Shown piece by piece: positions 1-5,653 of a DNA stretch of 8,729 bases (its first letter is position 1; every line of letters begins with the position of its first letter). The notes below the pieces were generated by a model. It saw only the letters and a program-made list of their open reading frames with translations. It was not told where the DNA came from and did not search any database. The translations under genes were made by a program, and so were the position numbers. Source of the DNA: Bacillota bacterium (GTDB taxonomy: Bacteria; Bacillota; Clostridia; Christensenellales; Aristaeellaceae); contig JAEZTD010000213.1 of the NCBI GenBank assembly GCA_023443705.1, forward strand, positions 1 to 8,729. Reading direction: 5' to 3'.

Positions 1-289
1 CGCAGTAGACGTTTTGCCGGAGGCCCTAAACCTCGCGCGCATGGGCATCCTGCCGGAGGGCATGTACCGCAACCGCAGTTTTGCGGAGGCCCACGTCTCC
101 TCCCCCGGCGTCCCGCTGGAAATCATGGACGTCTTCTTTGATCCCCAGACCTCGGGCGGCCTTCTGATCGCCGTCCGCCCTGAGGACGCGGACGCGCTGC
201 TTAGCGCACTCTCCGGCAAGGTGCCCTCCGCGCAGCGGATCGGCCGGGCTGTGAAAAAGCGAGATTTCTGGATTGAGGTTCATCCGTAA
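1..289 (+). CDS. selD: Selenide, water dikinase (selenophosphate synthetase), C-terminal part, 5' end off the window
   Basis: The first complete codon is at base 2, and 95 residues precede the TAA at 287-289. SelD makes selenophosphate from selenide and ATP, the selenium donor for selenocysteine-tRNA, selenouridine in tRNA, and the selenium cofactor of some molybdenum hydroxylases. The visible part is the end of the PurM/AIRS-like C-terminal domain: the PEALNLARMGILPEGMYRN stretch followed by VFFDPQTSGGLL, a hallmark of SelD. The protein ends normally, so nothing is truncated at this end. The catalytic Cys/Sec and Lys near the N-terminus lie outside the window, so I cannot say whether this SelD is itself a selenoprotein. 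It is the only + strand gene here and converges on the xdhC-like gene. The family call is firm; which selenium pathway it feeds is unknown. Confidence 0.95.
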   Translation, partial: AVDVLPEALNLARMGILPEGMYRNRSFAEAHVSSPGVPLEIMDVFFDPQTSGGLLIAVRPEDADALLSALSGKVPSAQRIGRAVKKRDFWIEVHP

Positions 290-299
290 ATGAGCAAAA

Positions 300-340
300 C
301 CGGTTTCCTCGGGCTCGGTGCCCGAGAAACCGGCTTTTTT
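300..340. terminator. Rho-independent terminator between convergent selD and xdhC-like genes, probably bidirectional
   Basis: The left arm at 300-314 (CCGGTTTCCTCGGGC) pairs with the right arm at 320-333 (GCCCGAGAAACCGG), with one bulged C and a five-base loop. Six T follow at 335-340 on the + strand, so it terminates selD 11 bases after its stop. On the - strand the complement of AAAA at 296-299 gives a shorter T-run after the same stem, 69 bases past the xdhC-like stop at 369. It can therefore serve both genes, more weakly on the - strand. Confidence 0.9.
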
Positions 341-368
341 CATGCGCAGCGGTTCATTCTTTCCGCAG

Positions 369-1370
369 TCAACGCAGCTGGCTCCGCCGCTTGATCATCT
401 CCGCCGCGATGCTGACGGCAATTTCCTCCGGCGTCTCCGCGCCGATGGGAAGGCCGATGGGCGCGTAAACCCTCGCCAGATCGTCCCAGGCGTAGCCGCA
501 TTCCGTCAGCCGTTCTTTCGTCGCGGCGACTTTGGCGCGGCTTCCGATCATGCCAATGTAGGCGGCCTGGGTGCTGAGCGCCTGCCGGAGCACCTCGTAA
601 TCCGCGTTATGGCCGCGGGTTACGATCACCACGAAGTCGTCCGGCGTGATGTGCGCCTCGCCCAGAAAATCGTCCATCCGGCAAAGAACCGTTCCGGACG
701 CGCCCGGAAAGCGCGAGATGTCACAGAACTCCTCCCGGTCTTCGAAGATGAACACCGGAAAACCGATGCTGGCAAGAATGGGCACCAGCGCCTTCGACAC
801 ATGTCCGCCGCCGAAGATCAGCGCGCGCTCCGCGCGAACCACAGGGTCGATAAACCGCGTGGTATCTCCCTCCGTAAACGTGGGCGACGCACCCTTTGTG
901 GGTTCCGGCTCGATCGCCTGCCCCGCAACGAGGCCCTCCGGCCCATAAAGCCCCATTGAAACCGTCCCATCCGCCAAAAGCTCCCGCGCAAGCCACCGCG
1001 GGGTACGCTCGTCCATTGCTTTTAGAATTGCCGCAAGAACCTCGATGGCGCTCGAGCCGCCCTTCGGAACCGGATGGTACAGGAGCGTCACGTCGCCGCC
1101 GCAGATCATGCCCAGCCCCGCCGCGTCGTTCCTGGTCAGGCTGTAGCGCATGACGCATCCGCTGCCGCCCAGAAGCTCGCGCCCGAGCTTCCTGGCCGCG
1201 TTCTCCACCGCGCCGCCGCCCACGGTGCCCTCCGTGCTGCCGTCCAAAAAGACCGCCATCACCGCGCTGGCGTGCCGGGGCGCGGAACCCTTTGACGCAA
1301 CGACCGTGACCAGCGTCACCGGTTCGCCCGCCTTGAGCCTTTCAATTGCCGCTTTATAGACCGGGCGCAT
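369..1370 (-). CDS. XdhC/CoxI family molybdenum hydroxylase maturation protein
   Basis: The 333-residue protein has both parts of the XdhC family. The N-terminal XdhC/CoxI domain carries GSAPR (28-32), GTVGGGAVE (48-56) and GMICGG (87-92, Cys90). The C-terminal Rossmann-like domain carries GGGHVSKAL (187-195), TRGH (251-254), YIGMIGSRAK (271-280) and the closing PIGLPIGAETPEEIAVSI (304-321). In characterised members, XdhC binds molybdenum cofactor and helps its sulfuration and insertion into xanthine dehydrogenase-type enzymes; it is cytosolic. The ATG at 1370 has an AAGGAG site at 1378-1383, seven bases away, and the stop is TGA at 369-371. It is the last gene of the leftward series, 71 bases after the CD1247-like gene and behind a GC hairpin. 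No hydroxylase subunit lies nearby. Convergent selD suggests, without proving, a selenium-dependent hydroxylase system. The position often occupied by Cys in CoxI-type GGGC motifs is Ala here. Confidence 0.9.
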   Translation of the reverse strand: MRPVYKAAIERLKAGEPVTLVTVVASKGSAPRHASAVMAVFLDGSTEGTVGGGAVENAARKLGRELLGGSGCVMRYSLTRNDAAGLGMICGGDVTLLYHPVPKGGSSAIEVLAAILKAMDERTPRWLARELLADGTVSMGLYGPEGLVAGQAIEPEPTKGASPTFTEGDTTRFIDPVVRAERALIFGGGHVSKALVPILASIGFPVFIFEDREEFCDISRFPGASGTVLCRMDDFLGEAHITPDDFVVIVTRGHNADYEVLRQALSTQAAYIGMIGSRAKVAATKERLTECGYAWDDLARVYAPIGLPIGAETPEEIAVSIAAEMIKRRSQLR

Positions 1371-1394
1371 GCCCTCACTCCTTTATTTGGGAAA

Positions 1395-1416
1395 CGCCCC
1401 GGCATGTGCCGGGGCG
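1395..1416 (-). terminator. Perfect GC-rich hairpin between the CD1247-like and xdhC-like genes: weak terminator or attenuator
   Basis: CGCCCCGGCA (1395-1404) and TGCCGGGGCG (1407-1416) are perfect inverted copies separated by two bases. On the - strand the hairpin starts 25 bases after the CD1247-like stop and is followed only by TTTCCC, so the T-tract is poor. Only about 24 bases separate it from the xdhC start codon, and they hold the ribosome binding site but no recognisable promoter. Partial termination with read-through into xdhC is the simplest reading. Confidence 0.55.
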
Positions 1417-1441
1417 AATGAACCATGTGAAACAGCAAAAA

Positions 1442-1996
1442 TCAGGCCTCCGGCTCCTCGGGCGCGGGCTTGGCCATCGGGACATTTTCAAAGTCCATCG
1501 GCACGCCGGTCACCTTGGCCGCGCAATGGGGGCAGATCAAAAGCTTTTCGCAGTTGTCGCCCGCGTCCACGCAGAACATGCCGCCGCACTCCGGGCAGAG
1601 ACAGCCTACATACATCGCGCAGTCGTCCGATTCTTCCTCGTCATCGGCCTCGTCTGCGTCGTGGTCCTCGATTTCGTCGCCCTGATCGCCGACAAACGTA
1701 AAATCATCCTCGTCGTCGATTTCGTGTTCGTCCTCGTCGAAATCGAAGGCGTCGTCTTCGTCGTCATCGCTTTCGCCCTCGTACTGGAGTTCCAGCTCCT
1801 CGAGGTCGTCGTCGATGCACTCCACGTAGTCGTTGAGTTCCTGATGCGCTTCCTGAAGTTCATCGATCTGCCTTGTGACCTCAACCAGCACATCGATCAT
1901 CTGTACGATCAGCTTCCCCTCATCCGAAGAAGCATCGATTTTCTTGCCCTCTGCCAAACCCTTCAGATAGGAAACCTTTTCACCCAGACTGCTCAT
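1442..1996 (-). CDS. CD1247-like acidic protein with C-terminal zinc ribbon, function unknown
   Basis: The 184-residue protein has three parts. Residues 1-70 are a predicted helical region starting SSLGEKVSYLKGLAEG, which matches from memory the N-terminal domain of the clostridial CD1247 family (EKVAYLKGLAEG-type start, then an acidic coiled-coil-like stretch). Residues 72-125 are a low-complexity run dominated by Asp and Glu. Residues 126-165 hold a likely zinc ribbon with CPEC at 134-137 and CPHC at 155-158, plus Cys at 126, 132, 142 and 149. A short Pro/Glu tail ends the protein. The ATG at 1996 follows a GAGGGGG site about seven bases upstream. It starts 41 bases after efp ends, so it is probably cotranscribed with pepP and efp. 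No enzyme motif is visible. The acidic middle could mimic nucleic acid or bind a basic partner such as a ribosomal protein; that is speculation from composition and position. Confidence 0.8.
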   Translation of the reverse strand: MSSLGEKVSYLKGLAEGKKIDASSDEGKLIVQMIDVLVEVTRQIDELQEAHQELNDYVECIDDDLEELELQYEGESDDDEDDAFDFDEDEHEIDDEDDFTFVGDQGDEIEDHDADEADDEEESDDCAMYVGCLCPECGGMFCVDAGDNCEKLLICPHCAAKVTGVPMDFENVPMAKPAPEEPEA

Positions 1997-2037
1997 TTGC
2001 TCGCCCCCTCGATGTCGATATGCATAAGATCGTATTA

Positions 2038-2595
2038 TCAGGCGCGTTCCATGTACTCGCCGTTGCGGGTATCGATGCGAAGCATTTCGCCCACTTCGAT
2101 GAACAGCGGCACCTGCACCGTGTAGCCGGTTTCAAGGGTGGCCGGCTTGGTGGTGCCGGTGGCGGTGTCGCCGCGGAAGCCGGGCTCGGTCTCGACAACC
2201 TTCAACTCCACAAAATTCGGCGCGGCCACGGAAAACGCGGCACCCTTAAAGAATCGGACGGTGACGTTGGTCTCCTCCTTGACGAAGGGGATTGCGTCTT
2301 CAACCTGCTCATGGGTGAGGCCGATCTGCTCGAAGGTCTCAGTGTCCATGAAGTGGTACAGGTCGCCGTCGTTGTAGAGATACTGCATTTCCTTGGTTTC
2401 AATGATCGCCTTGGGCATCTTGTCGGTGGGGTTGAACGTGCGCTCCAGCACCGACCCGGTCATGATGTTTTTGATCTTGGTGCGAACAAACGCCGCGCCC
2501 TTGCCGGGTTTGACATGCTGAAAGTCGACGACCGTCCACACGCCATTGTCAAATTCCACCGTAAGGCCCTTCTTAAAATCGCCAGCCGTAATCAT
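2038..2595 (-). CDS. efp: Elongation factor P
   Basis: EF-P binds between the ribosomal P and E sites and relieves stalling at consecutive prolines. The 185-residue protein has the normal length and three-domain form: a KOW-like domain I (about 1-62), an OB domain (about 65-125) and a C-terminal OB domain (about 130-185). The conserved tip of domain I reads FQHVKPGKGAAF, with Lys32 at the position that is 5-aminopentanolylated in Bacillus subtilis EF-P. The C-terminal signature KPATLETGYTVQVP is intact. The ATG at 2595 has an excellent AAGGAGG site (2602-2608), six bases away. The gene lies 28 bases after the aminopeptidase P gene, a conserved Bacillota arrangement, and 41 bases before the CD1247-like gene. 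No lysine-modifying enzyme gene (epmA/epmB, ymfI or earP-like) is in the window, so the modification type cannot be inferred beyond the Bacillus-like loop. Confidence 0.97.
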   Translation of the reverse strand: MITAGDFKKGLTVEFDNGVWTVVDFQHVKPGKGAAFVRTKIKNIMTGSVLERTFNPTDKMPKAIIETKEMQYLYNDGDLYHFMDTETFEQIGLTHEQVEDAIPFVKEETNVTVRFFKGAAFSVAAPNFVELKVVETEPGFRGDTATGTTKPATLETGYTVQVPLFIEVGEMLRIDTRNGEYMERA

Positions 2596-2623
2596 CGTAT
2601 TCCTCCTTAAATCACTTCAAAAA

Positions 2624-3679
2624 TTATAGAACGATCAGGTGCTTGGGCGCATCGATCAGGTTCTTATAGCCGGTCGCCGTGATGACGACGATGTCCTCGA
2701 TGCGGCACCCGCCGAGGCCGGGGATGTAAACGCCCGGTTCCACCGTCATCACTTGACCCGCCTCCAGCACGTCCTCGGATTTCGTGCTAAACTGTGGCCC
2801 TTCATGGATGAAGAGGCCCACGGAGTGCCCCAGTCCGTGCCCGAAAGCGCCCGGATAGCGCGCGTCCAGATAATCCCTCGCGGTCTTGTCCACCTCACGG
2901 CAGGGTTCGCCCGCCCGGATGGCGTTAAGCGCCATGCCCTGGGCGGTCAGAACCGCATCGTATACCGCCTTCAGTTCGTCCGACACCTTGCCGATGGCAA
3001 CGGTGCGGGTCATGTCGGTCTTGTAGCCGCCCACCTGAGCGCCGAAGTCCAGCGTCAGAAGTTCGCCCTCCGCCAACACATGGTCGGTCGGCACCGCGTG
3101 GGGCAGCGCGCCGTTGATGCCCGCGCAGGCGATGGTGGAAAACGCTTCCTTTTCGCTGCCCAGGCGCAGCATGCGGTTGTTCAGCTCGATGGCGACCTCT
3201 TTTTCGGTCATCCCCGCGCGGATGACGGAGAGCATCTCTCCAAACGCCCGGCAGGCGATCCTAGATGCCTTGCGGATTAGGTCGAGTTCTGATTCATCCT
3301 TGACGCGGCGCATCTTCTCCGGAATGCCGGAAAGCGGCGGGTATTCCACGCCCTTGGGCAAACGGTCGAAAGTGTCCAGCGTGACGAGGTTCCGCTCGAT
3401 GGCGACGGACTTCAGCCCTCGCTCCTCCAGCAGATTTCCCAAAGCTTCCTCCACCTTCAGATCCCCGGTGGTGCGGATGACCGGAATTCCGGGCGACTCC
3501 CGCGCGGCCTGTTCGATGTAGCGGAAATCCGTCAGGATGACGGCGCCCTCCCTAGATACGAACAGCGAACCCTCGCCCGCGAAGCCCGTCAGGTAACGGA
3601 TATTCTCCGGCGACAGCATCCACGCGGCCTCGAGGCCTTTTTCAGCCATCGCCCCGATCAGTTTCTGCGTTCGGTCCAA
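2624..3679 (-). CDS. pepP: Aminopeptidase P family metallopeptidase (Xaa-Pro peptidase, M24), TTG start
   Basis: This cytosolic enzyme of the M24 'pita-bread' family should release an N-terminal residue before proline, or cut Xaa-Pro dipeptides, using two metal ions. From the TTG at 3679 it has 351 residues, normal for the family. A creatinase-like N-terminal domain (about 1-125, with SPENIRYLTGF) precedes the catalytic domain (about 135-345). All five metal ligands are visible: Asp211 (LTLDFGA), Asp222 (TDMTRT), His285 (HGLGH), Glu314 (TVEPG) and Glu328 (RIED). His194 and His292 match the other conserved active-site histidines. TTG is chosen because AAAAGGAG (3688-3695) sits eight bases upstream and family similarity begins there. 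The frame stays open to 3805, but that extension crosses a likely promoter and does not resemble the family. It leads the pepP-efp-CD1247-like operon. Dipeptidase and aminopeptidase specificity cannot be separated from sequence, so the symbol is given loosely. Confidence 0.93.
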   Translation of the reverse strand: MDRTQKLIGAMAEKGLEAAWMLSPENIRYLTGFAGEGSLFVSREGAVILTDFRYIEQAARESPGIPVIRTTGDLKVEEALGNLLEERGLKSVAIERNLVTLDTFDRLPKGVEYPPLSGIPEKMRRVKDESELDLIRKASRIACRAFGEMLSVIRAGMTEKEVAIELNNRMLRLGSEKEAFSTIACAGINGALPHAVPTDHVLAEGELLTLDFGAQVGGYKTDMTRTVAIGKVSDELKAVYDAVLTAQGMALNAIRAGEPCREVDKTARDYLDARYPGAFGHGLGHSVGLFIHEGPQFSTKSEDVLEAGQVMTVEPGVYIPGLGGCRIEDIVVITATGYKNLIDAPKHLIVL

Positions 3680-3687
3680 ATATAACG

Positions 3688-3695
3688 CTCCTTTT
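3688..3695 (-). promoter_or_regulatory. Ribosome binding site that fixes the TTG start of the aminopeptidase P gene
   Basis: The - strand reads AAAAGGAG here, followed by an eight-base spacer and TTG at 3679-3677. No ATG or GTG start in the same frame has a comparable site. Confidence 0.8.
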
Positions 3696-3751
3696 GCCTG
3701 CTGTACCACAAATAAGGGCGCATGTCGGCACAGGCAGTTTGCCCTCTTTAT

Positions 3752-3780
3752 ATCATACCATAAGGCAATGCCGATTTCCA
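3752..3780 (-). promoter_or_regulatory. Extended -10 promoter for pepP-efp-CD1247-like operon
   Basis: On the - strand the -10 is TATGAT (3757-3752), preceded directly by TGG, giving the TGn extended -10. A weak -35, TGGAAA (3780-3775), lies 17 bases upstream. The start point would be near 3745, giving a leader of about 65 bases to the TTG codon. It falls just after the terminator of the GGGtGRT gene, so the pepP operon has its own promoter. The match is by eye. Confidence 0.65.
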
Positions 3781-3803
3781 GCGAAATTTGCGCAAAATGC
3801 GGC

Positions 3804-3834
3804 AAAAAGGGCCGCTTTCGAAGCGACCCTTTCG
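3804..3834 (-). terminator. Rho-independent terminator after the GGGtGRT-family gene
   Basis: On the - strand AAAGGG (3832-3827) pairs with CCCTTT (3811-3806), and CGCTT (3825-3821) pairs with AAGCG (3817-3813), with one mismatch and a three-base loop. The T-run continues to 3804, giving five T. It begins about 34 bases after the stop at 3867. It closes the scaffold/GGGtGRT operon just upstream of the pepP promoter. Confidence 0.88.
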
Positions 3835-3866
3835 TTTATGGGGTTTGACGCAGTGGAAAAAGACGT

Positions 3867-4865
3867 TTACTTGTAGCTCTCCTCGATGGCAACCGCAACC
3901 GCGACGGAAGCGCCGACCATGGGGTTGTTGCCCATGCCGATCAGGCCCATCATCTCGACGTGCGCCGGCACGGAGGAAGAACCCGCGAACTGGGCATCGG
4001 AATGCATGCGGCCCATGGTGTCGGTCATGCCGTAGGAGGCGGGGCCGGCGGCCATGTTGTCCGGATGCAGCGTGCGGCCGGTGCCGCCGCCGGAGGCCAC
4101 GGAGAAGTACTTCTTGCCCTTCTCGATGCACTCCTTCTTGTAAGTGCCCGCCACCGGGTGCTGGAAGCGGGTGGGGTTGGTGGAGTTGCCGGTGATGGAA
4201 ACGTCCACGTCCTCCTTGTGCATGATGGCAACGCCCTCGCGCACATCGTCCGCGCCGTAGCAGCGAACCTTCGCCTTATCGCCGGTGGAGTATGCCTTCT
4301 CCTTGACGATGGCGAGCTCGCCGGTATAGTAGTCGTACTTGGTCTGGACATAGGTGAAGCCGTTGATGCGGCTGATGATCATCGCGGCATCCTTGCCCAG
4401 GCCGTTCAGGATCACGCGCAGGGGCTCTTTCCGCACCTTGTCGGCGGTGCGGGCGATGCCGATGGCACCTTCCGCGGCGGCGAAGGACTCGTGGCCCGCC
4501 AGGAAGCAGAAGCACTTGGTGTCCTCGCGCAGCAGCATCGCGGCGAGGTTGCCGTGGCCCAGGCCCACCTGGCGCTGGTCGGCGACGGAGCCGGGGATGC
4601 AGAAGGCCTGCAGGCCTTCGCCGATGGCCTCAGCGGCCTCGGCGGCGCCCTTTAGTTCCTTCTTCAGCGCGATGGCCGCGCCCAGCGTATAGGCCCACAC
4701 CGCGTTCTCAAACGCGATCATCTGAATAGAACGGACGATTTTGTCCACGTCGATGCCCTTTGAAAGGGTGAAATCGCGGACGGCCTCAAAGTCGGCGAAG
4801 CCATATTTCTCAAGAATCGGCTGGATCTTGCCGATGCGGCGCTCGTAACCTTCAAAACGGATCAT
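3867..4865 (-). CDS. GGGtGRT-family protein, function not established
   Basis: From the ATG at 4865 the protein has 332 residues, the usual size of this family, and the motif that names it, GGGTGRT, is at 259-265 followed by LHPDN. Other strongly family-like blocks are IRFEGYERR (2-10), FCIPGSVADQRQVGLGHGNL (88-107), FLAGHESFAAAEGAIGIA (121-138), NSTNPTRFQHPVAGTYKKE (227-245) and an Ala/Gly/Met-rich end (272-327). There is no signal peptide and no clear membrane helix. Candidate metal or catalytic residues are Cys89, Cys118, Cys120, His104, His125, His236, His267, His288 and His302. It follows the NifU-like scaffold gene by 15 bases, so the two proteins are probably made together and may act together on Fe-S clusters. 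That role is inferred only from this pairing; I know of no experimentally proven function. The reading frame is intact and shows no sign of transfer. Confidence 0.9.
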   Translation of the reverse strand: MIRFEGYERRIGKIQPILEKYGFADFEAVRDFTLSKGIDVDKIVRSIQMIAFENAVWAYTLGAAIALKKELKGAAEAAEAIGEGLQAFCIPGSVADQRQVGLGHGNLAAMLLREDTKCFCFLAGHESFAAAEGAIGIARTADKVRKEPLRVILNGLGKDAAMIISRINGFTYVQTKYDYYTGELAIVKEKAYSTGDKAKVRCYGADDVREGVAIMHKEDVDVSITGNSTNPTRFQHPVAGTYKKECIEKGKKYFSVASGGGTGRTLHPDNMAAGPASYGMTDTMGRMHSDAQFAGSSSVPAHVEMMGLIGMGNNPMVGASVAVAVAIEESYK

Positions 4866-4870
4866 GGATT

Positions 4871-4877
4871 TCACCTC
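4871..4877 (-). promoter_or_regulatory. Ribosome binding site that fixes the ATG start of the GGGtGRT gene
   Basis: The - strand reads GAGGTGA, five bases before ATG (4865-4863). The GTG inside it (4874-4872) is in frame and would add three residues, but it is part of the ribosome binding sequence and has no good site of its own. Family proteins start MIRFE, which supports the ATG. Confidence 0.8.
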
Positions 4878-4880
4878 TCT

Positions 4881-5573
4881 TTACTGCTTGCGCGGGTCGA
4901 TGTGCTTGGGCGCCTCGGCGTAGCGGCCGTAGGTACCGATGTTCTTTTCGTAGGCTTCTGCGGGGTTCATGCCCTTCTTGATGGCGTCCATCATCTTGCC
5001 GAGGGACAGGAACTTGTAGCCGCAAACCTCGTCGTCCTCGTCGAGGGCGATGTCGATGACGTAGCCTTCGGCCATTTCGAGGTAGCGCACGCCCTTGGCC
5101 TTGGTGCCGTACATCGTGCCCACCTGCGACCTGAGGCCCTTGCCCAGGTCTTCAAGGCCGGCGCCGATGGGCAGGCCGTCCTCGGAGAAGGCGGACTGGG
5201 TGCGGCCGTAGACGATCTGCAGGAACAGCTCGCGCATGGCGGTGTTGATCGCGTCGCATACGAGGTCGGTGTTCATGGCTTCCAAAATGGTCTTGCCGGG
5301 CAGGATCTCGGCGGCCATCGCGGCGGAGTGGGTCATGCCGGAGCAGCCGATGGTTTCCACCAGCGCTTCCTCGATGACGCCGCCCTTGACGTTCAATGTC
5401 AGCTTGCAGGCGCCCTGCTGCGGCGCGCACCAGCCGACACCGTGCGTCAGACCGGAAATGTCGGTGATTTCCTTGGCCTGCACCCATTTTCCCTCTTCGG
5501 GGATCGGAGCGGGGCCGTGGTGGGGGCCCTTCGCCACGCAGACCATCTGCTCCACTTCGTGAGAATACTGCAT
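4881..5573 (-). CDS. NifU/IscU-like iron-sulfur cluster scaffold protein (partner of the GGGtGRT protein)
   Basis: The 230-residue protein contains an IscU/NifU-N-like core at about 35-125. KLTLNVKGGVIEEALVETIGC (57-77) lines up with the IscU strand-turn-strand ending in its second ligand cysteine, and NTD at 101-103 matches an IscU helix. Likely cluster ligands are Cys49 or Cys56, and Cys77. The third IscU cysteine should fall near residue 117, and no Cys is there; Cys106 is the nearest. The usual Asp after the first Cys is also absent. Residues 125-230 form a C-terminal extension not found in IscU, with acidic and aromatic segments. There is no NifU C-terminal CxxC domain. The ATG at 5573 has GGGAGG (5581-5586) seven bases upstream, and a strong promoter lies just before that. 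It probably holds or hands on an Fe-S cluster in the cytosol; whether it does so for the GGGtGRT protein is inference. Confidence 0.85.
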   Translation of the reverse strand: MQYSHEVEQMVCVAKGPHHGPAPIPEEGKWVQAKEITDISGLTHGVGWCAPQQGACKLTLNVKGGVIEEALVETIGCSGMTHSAAMAAEILPGKTILEAMNTDLVCDAINTAMRELFLQIVYGRTQSAFSEDGLPIGAGLEDLGKGLRSQVGTMYGTKAKGVRYLEMAEGYVIDIALDEDDEVCGYKFLSLGKMMDAIKKGMNPAEAYEKNIGTYGRYAEAPKHIDPRKQ

Positions 5574-5610
5574 CTTGCGTCCTCCCTTTGCCTAGGCTGT
5601 TATCCAGTGT

Positions 5611-5640
5611 ATTATAGCACAAACAGGCGATCGATGTCGC
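5611..5640 (-). promoter_or_regulatory. Strong extended -10 promoter for the scaffold/GGGtGRT operon
   Basis: The -10 is a perfect TATAAT (5616-5611), preceded by TGC, which gives the extended TGn form. The -35 GCGACA (5640-5635) matches four of six consensus bases at 18-base spacing. The start point would be near 5604, giving a leader of about 30 bases before the ATG at 5573. The region just upstream of the -35 is AT-rich (5648-5668). Confidence 0.8.
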
Positions 5641-5645
5641 CTGTT
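5622..5645. promoter_or_regulatory. Perfect 9-bp dyad overlapping the scaffold promoter, likely operator
   Basis: AACAGGCGA (5622-5630) and TCGCCTGTT (5637-5645) are exact inverted repeats separated by six bases. The dyad covers the -35 and most of the -35/-10 spacer of the promoter at 5611-5640, the classic place for a dimeric repressor. The alternative is a transcription terminator for truA, 53 bases after its stop, but the - strand downstream of the stem is TTTGTGCT, a poor T-tract. No regulator gene is nearby to pair with it. Confidence 0.55.
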
Positions 5646-5653
5646 CACAGAAT

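Noticed and set aside
318..959. A 213-residue + strand frame starting inside the selD terminator
   Set aside because: It is Arg-rich, antisense to the xdhC-like gene, and begins within the hairpin, so it is not a plausible gene.
1346..2125. A 259-residue + strand frame with a long Val/Phe-rich hydrophobic stretch resembling membrane helices
   Set aside because: The hydrophobic run is the antisense reading of the Asp/Glu codons of the CD1247-like gene (GAC/GAT/GAA read as Val/Ile/Phe). It crosses gene boundaries and lacks a ribosome site.
3680..3745. Partial inverted repeat (TGCCTGT and ACAGCAGGCA on the - strand) in the pepP leader, considered as a riboswitch or attenuator
   Set aside because: The arms pair imperfectly, the leader is only about 65 bases, and there is no T-tract or known riboswitch core, so it is most likely chance.
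3960..4655. A 231-residue + strand frame opposite the GGGtGRT gene
   Set aside because: Its Gly/Ala/Val/His-rich composition is typical of an antisense shadow, and the opposite frame is a full-length conserved protein.
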